Shown piece after piece: positions 1 through 9,200 of a stretch of DNA of 42,851 nt. The stretch's first letter is position 1. Every line of letters begins with the position of its first letter. Source of the DNA: HGM04593 sp045613945 (lineage in GTDB: Bacteria > Bacteroidota > Bacteroidia > Bacteroidales > Bacteroidaceae); NCBI GenBank assembly GCA_045613945.1, contig JAZLBZ010000025.1:1-42851 (forward strand), written 5' to 3'. Under the pieces are notes generated by a model. That model searched no databases. It worked only from the letters and a program-made list of their open reading frames with translations, and had not been told where the DNA came from. A program made the position numbers and the translations under genes.

Positions 1-22
1 TGTCTTCCTAAGACCGCTTGGC

Positions 23-57
23 CTCCGACTTCTGCAAGCAATTTGCGGAGTTTTTTG
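23..57 (+). terminator. Intrinsic terminator of an upstream gene outside the window
   Basis: An imperfect hairpin with outer stem CTCCG/CGGAG is followed directly by a run of six T. The gene it would terminate lies left of the window, so this is inferred from shape only. Confidence 0.45.
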
Positions 58-161
58 TTTGACAAAATAGTACTTTCGGGGTGGAAAAAACGATTTTTAG
101 TGCCACTTTAATCGTCATTTTTGCATTTTTTTAGTTTTTTCATTAAAAATAGTATCGTTGG

Positions 162-193
162 CTTGTTACTGAATATTAAAATACCTATATTTG
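162..193 (+). promoter_or_regulatory. Bacteroidetes-type promoter of the glycogen operon
   Basis: CTTG (162-165), a 20-bp spacer and TATATTTG (186-193) match the Bacteroidetes primary sigma pattern TTTG/TAnnTTTG. Transcription would begin near 200, about 40 bases before the debranching enzyme start. The same element pair with a 19-20 bp spacer recurs before several other genes here. Confidence 0.65.
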
Positions 194-238
194 GGCTTGT
201 ATAAGAAAAACTTAGTATAACCATATAAATAGTACGAG

Positions 239-2191
239 ATGAGTTATTTGCGATTCGAAAAAACGCTGATGACGAACTTGGAGGAGTCGTTGCAGAAGGA
301 GATTTTGAGAACAAACCGCTCTGGTGCATACCATTGCTCGACAATTGTCGACTGTAATACCCGTAAGTATCATGGCTTGCTGGTTGTTCCAATCCCTGAA
401 CTTGACGATGAAAACCACGTGCTGCTGTCGTCGCTCGATGAGACTGTCGTTCTTCACGGTGCAGAGTTCAACCTTGGTCTGCACAAGTATAATGCCGACA
501 ATTTCGCTCCACGAGGCAACAAGTATATCCGTGAGTTCGCCTGGGAACGCGTTCCCACCACTATCTACAATGTAGGTGGAGTATGGCTTAAGAAAGAGAA
601 AGCCTTTGTACATCACGAGAACAGAATCCTTATTCGTTACACCCTTTTGAAGGCGAACACGGCAGTGACGTTGCGCTTGCGCCCGTTCTGTGCGTTCCGC
701 AGTGTGCGTGAGTATACTCACGAGAATAACATTGCCGACCGCAGTTACAAGGAGGTTGAGAACGGTATCAGCATGAAAATGTATGCCGATTATCCAAACC
801 TCTACATGCAGCTCAACAAGAAGAATGAATTTGTGTACCAGCCCGACTGGTATCGTGGCATTGAGTATGTAAAGGAACTTGAGCGCGGCTACGACTTCAA
901 CGAGGATTTGTATGTTCCCGGTTATTTTGAAGTTAAGATGAAGGCAGGCGAGAGTATCGTATTCTCGGGCGGTGTATCTCCAATGACATCGCGCACAATG
1001 AAGGCTGCCTTTGAACACGAGGAGGCTATCCGCGACCCACGTGACAACTTCATGCACTGCATGCAGTGCGCTGCAAACCAGTTCTTCAATGTTCAGGGAC
1101 AGCACACATATATCCTTGCCGGATATCCCTGGTTCAAGTGCCGCGCACGCGACCTCTTTGTGTCGCTCCCCGGCTTGACTCTGTCACAGGGACACGTGGA
1201 CGAGTATGAAAGGGTTATGAAGACCGCTTCCATTGCTATCAATGACTTTATGGCTGGCAAGGTGAGCGATTGCAAGATTTATGAGATGGAGCATCCCGAT
1301 GTGCTCTTGTGGTGCGTGTGGGCATTGCAGCAGTATGCTAAGGAGTGCAGTATTGAGGCTTGTCGCGATAAGTATGGCGATTTGCTGATGCGCATCTTCG
1401 ATTATATCCGCAACAACCATCATAGCAATCTGCGTGTTGCACAGAACGGCCTGCTTGCGACAAATGGCCGCGACAAGGCTGTGACCTGGATGAACTCTAC
1501 TGCTAGCGGCCGTCCGGTGGTGCCACGTACAGGCTATGTCGTTGAAATCAACGCTCTGTGGTACAATGCCTTGAAATTCTTTGAGGAGATGGCTGTGCTT
1601 ATGAACAATACCGAGGTCCAGAACTCGCTTGTACGTCTCATTGCACTCTCGGGCAAGGCATTTACCGAGGTGTTCCTCAACGAGTATGGCTATCTCTATG
1701 ACTATGTCGATGGCGACTATGTTGATTGGAGCGTACGTCCTAATATGATATTTGCAGTAGCGCTCGACCACTCTCCGCTTGATTCAAAGCAGAAGAAAAA
1801 AGTGCTTGATACTGTAACTAAGGAGTTGCTCACTCCACGCGGTTTGCGCTCGCTCTCACCAAAGAGTGTTGGCTATAATCCAAACTATGTGGGTCCACAG
1901 ATTCAGCGCGACTATGCTTACCATCAGGGTACAGCATGGCCCTGGCTTGGTGGCTTCTATTACGAGGCTTATCTCAAGATATACAAGATGAGCGGTGTTT
2001 CTTTCGTTCAGCGCCAGATGGTTGGTTTTGAGGACGAGATTGTACAGCACTGTATCGGTTCAATGCCCGAGGTATTCGATGGCAACCCGCCTTTCAAGGG
2101 ACGTGGAGCCGTTGCCTTTGCAATGAATGTGGCTGCAATCCTCAGGACAAGTCAGATGTTGAAACAGTACGAATCTAAAATGGAGGGATAA
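239..2191 (+). CDS. Glycogen debranching enzyme (amylo-alpha-1,6-glucosidase, GH133 type)
   Basis: This 650-residue cytoplasmic protein looks like the bacterial/archaeal debranching enzyme family, which hydrolyses alpha-1,6 branch points of glycogen-like glucans. The N-terminal third (about 1-260) resembles the beta-rich GDE N domain, and the rest an (alpha/alpha)6 GDE_C catalytic domain. Conserved-looking segments include GRPVVPRTGYVVEINALWYN, YNPNYVGPQIQRDYAYHQGT and the following AWPWLGGFYYEAYL. No signal peptide is visible. It starts 46 bases after the promoter -7 element and is followed 5 bases later by a GT4 gene and then a GH57 gene, an order typical of Bacteroidales glycogen loci. Length and motifs fit the family well; the exact substrate is inferred. 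Confidence 0.93.
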   Translation: MSYLRFEKTLMTNLEESLQKEILRTNRSGAYHCSTIVDCNTRKYHGLLVVPIPELDDENHVLLSSLDETVVLHGAEFNLGLHKYNADNFAPRGNKYIREFAWERVPTTIYNVGGVWLKKEKAFVHHENRILIRYTLLKANTAVTLRLRPFCAFRSVREYTHENNIADRSYKEVENGISMKMYADYPNLYMQLNKKNEFVYQPDWYRGIEYVKELERGYDFNEDLYVPGYFEVKMKAGESIVFSGGVSPMTSRTMKAAFEHEEAIRDPRDNFMHCMQCAANQFFNVQGQHTYILAGYPWFKCRARDLFVSLPGLTLSQGHVDEYERVMKTASIAINDFMAGKVSDCKIYEMEHPDVLLWCVWALQQYAKECSIEACRDKYGDLLMRIFDYIRNNHHSNLRVAQNGLLATNGRDKAVTWMNSTASGRPVVPRTGYVVEINALWYNALKFFEEMAVLMNNTEVQNSLVRLIALSGKAFTEVFLNEYGYLYDYVDGDYVDWSVRPNMIFAVALDHSPLDSKQKKKVLDTVTKELLTPRGLRSLSPKSVGYNPNYVGPQIQRDYAYHQGTAWPWLGGFYYEAYLKIYKMSGVSFVQRQMVGFEDEIVQHCIGSMPEVFDGNPPFKGRGAVAFAMNVAAILRTSQMLKQYESKMEG

Positions 2192-2196
2192 TAGAT

Positions 2197-3459
2197 ATGA
2201 AAGTATTAATGTTCGGTTGGGAGTTCCCCCCACATATCTCGGGTGGACTCGGTACGGCAAGTTATGGACTTACAAAGGGATTCGTTCAGCAGGGCGATGT
2301 CGAGATTAAGTTCTGTATCCCTAAACCTTATGGTGACGAAGACAACAGTTTCCTCAGGATTGTGGCAATGAACTCAGTGCCCATCGTGTGGAAAGATGTC
2401 AACCACGATTATGTTAACGCCCGCATTGGCAAAGTAATGACTCCCGAGGAGTATTACCGCTACAGAGAGCACATCTATAGCGACTTCAGTTATATGCACA
2501 CCAACGACCTCGGTTGTATGGAATTTGCGGGTGGTTACCCCGATAACCTTCACGATGAAATCAACAACTACTCAATCATTGCCGGCGTTGTAGCCCGCAC
2601 CGAGGAGTTCGATATCATCCACTCTCACGACTGGCTCACATACCCTGCGGGCATTCATGCCAAGCAGGTATCGGGCAAGAAACTCGTTATCCACGTTCAT
2701 GCTACCGACTTCGACCGCAGTCGTGGTAATGTAAACCCAACAGTGTATGCCATTGAGAAGAACGGTATGGACAATGCCGACCACATCTTCTGCGTGAGTG
2801 AACTCACACGTCAGACTGTCATCCACAAGTATCACCAGCACCCAAGCAAGGTGTCTACCTTGCACAACGCTGTTACTCCGCTGGAGCAGGAGATTCTTGA
2901 CATTGTGCCAAAGAAAATTCCTAACGAGAAGGTTGTTACATTCCTCGGACGTATCACAATGCAGAAGGGCCCCGAGTACTTCGTCGAGGCTGCTGCACAG
3001 GTGCTCAAGAAGACAAAGAATATCCGTTTCTGTATGGCCGGCAGCGGTGACATGATGAACGATATGATACGTCTTGTGGCGCAGCGCGGCATCTCGGACA
3101 GGTTCCACTTCCCGGGCTTCATGCGCGGCCGTCAGGTGTATGAGTGCCTCAAGGCCAGTGACGTGTATATCATGCCGTCGGTGAGCGAGCCTTTCGGTAT
3201 CTCTCCGCTCGAGGCCATGCAGTGCGACGTTCCAACGATTATCTCAAAGCAGTCGGGTTGTGCCGAGATTCTTGACAAGTGTATCAAGACCGACTATTGG
3301 GATATCAATGCAATGGCCGATGCCATCTACTCAATCTGTAACAACGAGTCGCTCTATGAGTACCTCAAGGTCGAGGGACGCAAGGAGGTCGACAGCATCA
3401 CATGGGAAGATGTGGCATTGAAACTGAGAAGAATGTATGAGAAAGTTTTGGGTTGGTAA
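2197..3459 (+). CDS. GT4-type glycosyltransferase, glycogen synthase-like
   Basis: This 420-residue protein has the two-Rossmann GT-B layout of glycosyltransferase family 4. It opens with MKVLMFGWEFPPHISGGLGT, a glycine-rich donor loop like that of starch and glycogen synthases. HSHDWLTYPAG and HVHATDFDRSRG follow in the N-terminal half. The C-terminal half carries VVTFLGRITMQKGPEYFVEA and the E-x7-E nucleotide-sugar motif EPFGISPLEAM. It probably adds glucose to an alpha-glucan or makes a primer in the cytoplasm; the donor nucleotide cannot be told from sequence. It lies 5 bases after the debranching gene and 22 bases before the GH57 gene, so all three are almost certainly one transcript. 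Confidence 0.9.
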   Translation: MKVLMFGWEFPPHISGGLGTASYGLTKGFVQQGDVEIKFCIPKPYGDEDNSFLRIVAMNSVPIVWKDVNHDYVNARIGKVMTPEEYYRYREHIYSDFSYMHTNDLGCMEFAGGYPDNLHDEINNYSIIAGVVARTEEFDIIHSHDWLTYPAGIHAKQVSGKKLVIHVHATDFDRSRGNVNPTVYAIEKNGMDNADHIFCVSELTRQTVIHKYHQHPSKVSTLHNAVTPLEQEILDIVPKKIPNEKVVTFLGRITMQKGPEYFVEAAAQVLKKTKNIRFCMAGSGDMMNDMIRLVAQRGISDRFHFPGFMRGRQVYECLKASDVYIMPSVSEPFGISPLEAMQCDVPTIISKQSGCAEILDKCIKTDYWDINAMADAIYSICNNESLYEYLKVEGRKEVDSITWEDVALKLRRMYEKVLGW

Positions 3460-3481
3460 TAATTAAAATCAAAGAAATAAT

Positions 3482-4873
3482 ATGAAAACAATTTGTTTCT
3501 ATTTTGAGTTGCATCAGATCAGACAGTTGAAACGTTACCGTTTCTTCGACATAGGCAGTGATCACTATTACTATGATGATTACGCTAACGAGAGTATGAC
3601 AATGGAACTTGCCGAGAAGTCTTATGTTCCTGCTTTGCAGACAATGCTTGAGATGATTCGCGAGAACAACGGTGCCTTCAAGGTTGCCTTCTCGGTATCG
3701 GGCGTTGGTCTCGAGATGCTTGAGTTGTACGCTCCACAGGTAATCGAACTTTTGCACGAAATCAACAAGACCGGTTGCTGCGAGTTCCTTTGCGAGCCTT
3801 ATTCACACGGTCTCTCTTCATTGGCATCGAAAGAGGTGTTCATGGAGGAGGTTATGCGCCAGAACCGCAAAATCAAGGAACTCTTTGGCAAGAAACCAAA
3901 GGTGTTGCGTAACTCAGGTCTCATCTACTCTGACGAGATTGGTGAGATGGCATCACAGATGGGTTTCAAGGGTATGCTTTCCGAGGGTGCAAAGCACATC
4001 CTTGCATGGAAGAGCCCACACTTCGTGTACAACTGCGCATTGGCTTCGAACCTGAAACTGTTGCTCCGCGACTATAAACTCTCGGACGACATCTCATTGC
4101 GCTTCTCTAACCCGGAGTGGAGCGAGTATCCATTGTTTGCCGAGACATATATCGACTGGATTGCACAGTTCCCCGAGGAGGAGAAGGTAATCAATATCTT
4201 CATGAACCTTGCAGCCATTGGTATGGCTCAGCCATTGGAGTCACACATCCTTGACTTCCTCAAGGCACTGCCTGCTTGTGCTGCTGCTAAGGGCATCACA
4301 TTCTCTACACCATCTGAGGTTATCGACAACCACAAGTCAGTAGGTCCTCTTGAGGTACCTTATCCACTCTCTTGGATGGACGAGGAGCGCGACGCAAGTT
4401 CTTGGTTGGGTAACACCTTGCAGCGCGAGGCTTTCAACAAACTCTACAGCGTGGCAGAGCGCATTATGCTCACCGATGACAAGAAGTTGAAGCAGGACTT
4501 CGACTATCTGCAGGCTGCCGAGAATCTCCGTTTCATGACTACAAAGCAGAATGGTATCATCACAGAGCGTTGCATCTATGAGTCACCTTACGATGCTTTC
4601 ACAAACTACATGAACATCTTGGGCGACTTCCTTGCTCGTGTACGTGCTCAGTACCCCGATATGGATAACGAGGAACTTGGTGCATTGCAGCAGATGATTG
4701 AGAACCAGGAGGTTGAGATTGTACAGTTGGAGGCCGAGGTTGAGCAGTTGAAGACAAAACTCGCAACAAAGGAGAAGAAGGCTGCCAAGAAGGCCGCTGC
4801 TCCAGCCGAGGAGGCTCCTGTTGCCGAGGAGAAACCAAAGAGAAAGTGTGTTAGAAAGCCTAAGGCTGAGTAA
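3482..4873 (+). CDS. GH57 family glycoside hydrolase (alpha-amylase/branching type)
   Basis: This 463-residue protein starts MKTICFYFELHQIRQLKRYR, the usual opening of Bacteroidales GH57 proteins. NSGLIYSDEIG and LFAETYIDWIAQFPEEE lie in the regions expected for family-conserved blocks of the (beta/alpha)7 barrel. I do not assign catalytic residues. The last 70 residues differ: a predicted coiled coil rich in Glu/Leu/Gln (about 392-430) runs into a Lys/Ala/Pro low-complexity tail ending RKCVRKPKAE. The tail may mediate assembly or binding to polysaccharide, which is inference. It is the third gene of the glycogen operon and is followed by a strong terminator. Activity could be 4-alpha-glucanotransferase, amylase or branching; the family does not separate these by motif alone. 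Confidence 0.9.
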   Translation: MKTICFYFELHQIRQLKRYRFFDIGSDHYYYDDYANESMTMELAEKSYVPALQTMLEMIRENNGAFKVAFSVSGVGLEMLELYAPQVIELLHEINKTGCCEFLCEPYSHGLSSLASKEVFMEEVMRQNRKIKELFGKKPKVLRNSGLIYSDEIGEMASQMGFKGMLSEGAKHILAWKSPHFVYNCALASNLKLLLRDYKLSDDISLRFSNPEWSEYPLFAETYIDWIAQFPEEEKVINIFMNLAAIGMAQPLESHILDFLKALPACAAAKGITFSTPSEVIDNHKSVGPLEVPYPLSWMDEERDASSWLGNTLQREAFNKLYSVAERIMLTDDKKLKQDFDYLQAAENLRFMTTKQNGIITERCIYESPYDAFTNYMNILGDFLARVRAQYPDMDNEELGALQQMIENQEVEIVQLEAEVEQLKTKLATKEKKAAKKAAAPAEEAPVAEEKPKRKCVRKPKAE

Positions 4874-4892
4874 CAGGCATTATCAATAATTG

Positions 4893-4925
4893 AGCCGTCG
4901 GCAGGGCATTGCCCTGCCGACGGTG
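4893..4925 (+). terminator. Terminator of the glycogen operon
   Basis: A perfect 14-15 bp hairpin pairs CCGTCGGCAGGGCA with TGCCCTGCCGACGG and is followed by GTGTTTAT. It lies about 20 bases after the GH57 stop codon. Confidence 0.8.
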
Positions 4926-4979
4926 TTTATACAGTATGGTGTAGAATAAAAATCACAATTCGCCTACGTGTTGTTTTTG

Positions 4980-5634
4980 AACTCCCTCCGCGACTTTGTT
5001 GCTTAAAAGACTCTCCCTCTTGTGCAAGAGGGAATGTTGCAAGTAAGTGAGTGCAATGCAAACTTGTTTGTGATTGCACAACGAACGCAAGCAACTTCGC
5101 CAAAGGCAATACGGCGCAGGGGGTAGGAGTTGGAAAATAAGAGGGACAGTATATAATGCCTGGGTAGGAGTTGGGAAAATATAGCGTGTTGTTGAACTCC
5201 CTCCGCGACGTTGTCGCTTAAAAGACTCTCCCTCTTGTGCAAGAGGGAGTACCCGCAGGGGGTAGGAGTTGGAAAATTATAGCATGTTGTTTTTTGAACT
5301 CCCTCCGCGATGTTGTCGCTTAAAAGACTCTCCCTCTTAGCAAGAGGGAATGTTGCAAGTAAGTGAGTGCAATGCAAACTTGTTTGTGATTGCACAACGA
5401 ACGCAAGCAACTTCGCCAAAGGCAATACGGCGCAGGGGGTAGGAGTTGGAAAATTGTAGCGTGCTATTAAACTCCCTCCGCAACGTTGTTGCTCGTCCCT
5501 CTTTAGGAAAGAGGGACAGTATATAATGCCTGGGTAGGAGTTGGAACATTATAGCGTGTTGTTTTTGAACTTCCTCCTCGACGTTGTTGCTTAAAAGACT
5601 GTCCCTCTTGGGAAAGAGGGACCCGGGTAGGAGA
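4980..5634. repeat. Repeat block A: tandem palindromic cloverleaf-like repeat, five units
   Basis: Five units lie head to tail at 4980-5131, 5195-5270, 5297-5447, 5470-5542 and 5568-5634, plus a 3' fragment at about 5140-5173. Each runs from AACTCC to GGAGTT, which pair. Inside are a small hairpin (GCGAC-GTT-GTCGC in the second unit), a longer hairpin (CTCCCTCTT with AAGAGGGAG, or GTCCCTCTTT with AAAGAGGGAC) and a third short one (ACCC with GGGT). Units 1 and 3 are long forms (about 150 bp) with an identical-looking insert of about 85 bp that contains the further pair GTGCAAT/ATTGCAC. Spacers between units start with a shared tail like TTATAGCGTGTTGTT. No gene is seen in this stretch; open frames on the minus strand follow the repeat and are not taken as genes. 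Confidence 0.85.
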
Positions 5635-5726
5635 TTGATAAAAACACCACATTTAGTGCCTCTTTTGCCTGTGGTGTAGAATTGTATTCACTATATTATT
5701 CTGTTGAAGAAACAAAATTCTCATTA

Positions 5727-5761
5727 TTTGAGCATTAGTTGCTAAAAAATGTTTATTTTTG
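5727..5761 (+). promoter_or_regulatory. Possible promoter inside an inverted-repeat segment
   Basis: TTTG (5727-5730) and a perfect TATTTTTG (5754-5761) are separated by 23 bp, longer than the 19-20 bp seen at other promoters in this window. The -33 element sits at the outer edge of the left inverted-repeat arm and the -7 element inside the segment. Transcription would start near 5767 and read into a stretch rich in hairpins, toward the LRR gene. Confidence 0.45.
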
Positions 5762-5869
5762 CAATGTCAATGGGGATAAATCCATTGACGTTTGAAAAGC
5801 ATTTTGTTTTAAGTCCGGATCTTAAAATCGCCAATTTTTAGTTAGAGGACCTCAAGCAACTAATGCTCA
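5729..5869. repeat. 15-bp perfect inverted repeat around 111 bp
   Basis: The arms are TGAGCATTAGTTGCT (5729-5743) and AGCAACTAATGCTCA (5855-5869). They enclose a promoter-like -7 element. The layout suits either the ends of an invertible DNA segment or a long-range base pair in a transcript. No recombinase gene lies in the window. Confidence 0.75.
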
Positions 5870-6083
5870 TTCTGTGTATATGCCGGTTACGTGTGTTTCC
5901 ACGCGTCGCCAATGTGTATATATCACGGCGTGGGAATTTGTTTCTTCTATGTTCATTCTAACACGGCGTTTGGCGATGCCTTAGATCTGTGGACATAAGG
6001 CACAAGTCTCACGTCTTTTTTATTGTCTCGCCACGCCCGAATCACAAGGCATTTGACCCAGGCATTGAAAAAACGTAAGACTG
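5766..6083 (+). ncRNA. Candidate structured RNA or long structured leader
   Basis: Between the possible promoter and the LRR gene lies gene-free DNA with many complementary segments: GTCAATGG/CCATTGAC (5766-5789), TTTTAAG/CTTAAAA (5807-5827), CCACGC/GCGTGG (5899-5933), GCCTTA/TAAGGC (5978-6001) and AGTCTcACGTcTTTTTT with AAAAAACGTAAGACT (6005-6021 with 6069-6083). GTCGCCAA at 5905-5912, in the loop of the third hairpin, can pair with TTGGCGAT at 5970-5977, which would make a pseudoknot. I do not recognise it as 6S, tmRNA, RNase P or SRP RNA. Structure is read by eye only. Confidence 0.35.
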
Positions 6084-6127
6084 TAAATTAACGTGAGTTC
6101 GAAATAAGCCAAATCAAATCGCGAATC

Positions 6128-6209
6128 TGTCATTTCGATGGAGCATAGCGACGAGAAATCTCAAAATATCGCGAAATATGAGATCTCTCACGTACGTTCG
6201 AGATGACAA
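6128..6209. repeat. Small palindromic element, GTCATTTCGA family
   Basis: An 82-bp element is bounded by TGTCATTTCGA and TCGAGATGACA, inverted with one mismatch, and contains GAGAAATCTC and ATGAGATCTCTC. Related elements lie at 10610-10717, 10751-10776 and 36758-36795. Such elements are common between genes in Bacteroidetes; no coding capacity is seen. Confidence 0.65.
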
Positions 6210-6279
6210 AATACGCTAAAATTCTTATATCGAACTCAGGTTAAATTAAGGAATCTTATTAACCTAAATTTATAGTATT

Positions 6280-9200
6280 ATGAAAACATTCAAACATCTG
6301 TTCACGGCACTGTTGCTGTTGTGCAGCAGTGTTGCGTTTGCCCAAAATTTTGAGGTTGACGGCATTTATTACAACATCACCAGTTCAACCGACAAAACAG
6401 TCGAGGTGAAAAGTGGAACCAACAAGTACACCGGTGATGTGGTAATTCCCGAGAGTGTAACTTACAAAGATGTAACCTACAGTGTTACAAGCGTTGGATA
6501 TGAGGCGTTCTCAAGTTGCTCCGGCCTTACTAGCATTGTAATCCCTAACAGCGTAACAAGCATTGGAACTGGTGCGTTCCGTAGTTGCTCCGGCCTTACC
6601 AGCGTTGTAATCCCTAACAGCGTTACAAGCATTGGAGGTGCTGCGTTCTATTATTGCACCGGCCTTACAAGCGTTGAAATCCCAAACAGCGTTACAAGCA
6701 TTGGAAGTCAAGCGTTCTATTATTGCTCCGGGCTTTCAAGCATTACAATACCTAACAGCGTAACAAGCATTGGACTTTCTGCGTTCCGTGGTTGCACCGG
6801 GCTTACAAGCATTACAATACCTAACAGCGTTACAAGCATTGGAGATTATGCGTTCTCTGGTTGCACTGGCCTTACAAGCGTAACAATCCCTAATAGTGTA
6901 ACAAGTATAGGACAGCGAGTGTTCCAAGATTGTTCTAACCTTATTAGCGTTGAAATCGGTAGCAGTGTTACAAGCATTGGAGGTTATGCGTTCTCTGGTT
7001 GCACTGGCCTTACAAGCGTAACAATCCCTAATAGTGTAACAAGTATAGGACAGCGAGTGTTCCAAAATTGTTCTAACCTTATTAGCGTTGAAATCGGTAG
7101 CGGTGTTACAAGCATTGAAGGTGCTGCGTTTGATGATTGTATATCGCTAAAAGACTTGCGCTTTGAGGATGGTGAGGGGACATTGTCTTTGTCATATAAC
7201 TCATCCGATGAAGGGCTTTTCTATGATTGCCCGCTTGAGACGTTGTACTTAGGCCGCGATTTGTTGTATAGTACGCATTATAATTGTGGCTATTCTCCTT
7301 TTTATCAAAAGACAACCCTGAAGAATATTGTTATTGGTAACAACGTTACAACTATTGGAACTTATGCGTTCCAAAAATGCACCGGCCTTACCAGCGTAGT
7401 AATTGGTAACAGCATAACAACAATTGGACAGTCTGCGTTCTCTGGTTGCACCGGCATTACTAGAGTTGAATTTAATGCGGAGAATTGTACGTATATGGGT
7501 GGTTATTATGCTGCATTTAGCGGTTGTACAGCATTGTCAACAGTAATAATTGGAGAAAATGTAAAAAATATTCCTGATGATGCGTTCTCTGGTCGCTCTC
7601 GACTTACAAGCGTAATAATCCCTAACAGCGTTACAACTATTGGAAATAATGCGTTCAGTGATTGCACCGGCCTTATAAGCGTAGTAATTGGTAACAGCGT
7701 AACAAGTATTGGCTCTTCTGCGTTCGATGGTTGCTCTGGCTTGACTGGTGAACTTGTTATTCCAGATGCTGTTACAAGCATTGGCTCTGCTGCGTTCTAT
7801 AGTTGCAAGGGCCTTACAAGCGTTGTAATTGGTAACAGCGAAACAAGCATTGGAAGAGAGGCGTTCTATAGTTGCTCTGGCCTTACAAACGTTATAATTG
7901 GTAGCAGTGTTACAAACATTGGCTCTAGGGCATTCAACAATTGTGATGGCTTGAAAGATGTGTATATCAGTGACATTGCAGCTTGGTGCGGTATTGATTT
8001 TGATGATTCTAATGGTAATTATGGTACAAACCCTTTATACCATGCAAAGAACCTGTACTTGAACGGAGATTTGCTAACTGATGTCGTTATTCCAGAGGGT
8101 GTGACAGAGATAAAGAAATATGCGTTCCACAATTATGACAAAATTGTAAATGTAACAATCCCTGGCAGTGTTACATCTATTGGCTCTTATGCTTTCAATA
8201 AAGCAGATGCAGTGATTGACATTGCAGCAGAGACACCGGCGGCATTGGGTGGCAGTAATATTTTTGCAAGCAATGCTGTATTTGTTGTTCCAGATGCAAA
8301 TGTTGATGAATACAAGGCTGCGTGGAGTAGTTATGCAACACGCATTGTCGGCAAAAGCGATGCATTGGTTGCGGTGAATGTTGAGGCAAAGGAGGCAACA
8401 TCGGGCATTATGGAGCGAATTGGCCTTGACAAAATGGCCTCCATTGCGAAGTTGGCAGTGAAGGGTAGCATAAACAGTTACGATGTTATCCAGTTCCGCG
8501 ACAAGATGCCTCTATTGCGTGAACTTGACCTTAGCGAGGCTACTGTTGTTGCAAGCGACAAGGCGTTCTACAATGGCAACTGCACAAAGGATAATGACCT
8601 GGGTGGCTATGCTTTCTATGGCCTCTCTAAATTGAACTTTGTTAAACTGCCAAAGGATTTGGTTTCTATTGGCGATTATATGTTCCAAGACTGTAGCTCT
8701 TTGCGAGAGTTGGAGATTCCTGAAACAGTGCAAAACATTGGTGAATATGCTTTCAAAAAATGTTCTTTACTTGAGGAGGTTGCAATACCTGAAGGAGTAA
8801 AGTCATTGCAGGGTAGTACTTTTTATGATTGTTCAAATCTAAAGAAGGTGACATTGCCAGATGGACTGGAGGAGATTGGTAGTTGGGCATTTCGCGGTTG
8901 TAGTAACTTGAAGGATATTAAGTTGCCACCAACAGTAAAGACAATTGCTTCTTATGCTTTCTACATTTGTTCTGCTCTTGAGGAGATAAGAATCCCAAGT
9001 TCGGTTACAAGCATTGGTGATAATGCCTTCAGCAGTTGCAGCAAGTTGAACAGAGTCTATACCTACACTGTTGAGCCTACTGCAATCCAGGAGAATACCT
9101 TCAGTACATTTGGAACCGCGACACTGTACGTGCCTTCGTTCAGTTTCAGTAATTACTACTGGGATGATGGCTGGAAGCGTTTCCTTAACCTTGAGGAGTT

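Noticed and set aside
212..1105. Long minus-strand open frame opposite the debranching enzyme gene
   Set aside because: It is an antisense shadow of a well-supported gene. The same holds for other long opposite-strand frames such as 27255-28106, 23644-24414 and 39906-41582.
5003..5549. Overlapping minus-strand open frames with a shared MPLAKLLAFVVQSQTSLH start
   Set aside because: They repeat because the DNA repeat repeats. They run through palindromic units, have no start context or conserved domain, and change frame between copies.
4980..5634. CRISPR array
   Set aside because: The repeats are long, palindromic, variable in length and nearly contiguous, with spacers that resemble each other. 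There are no cas genes.
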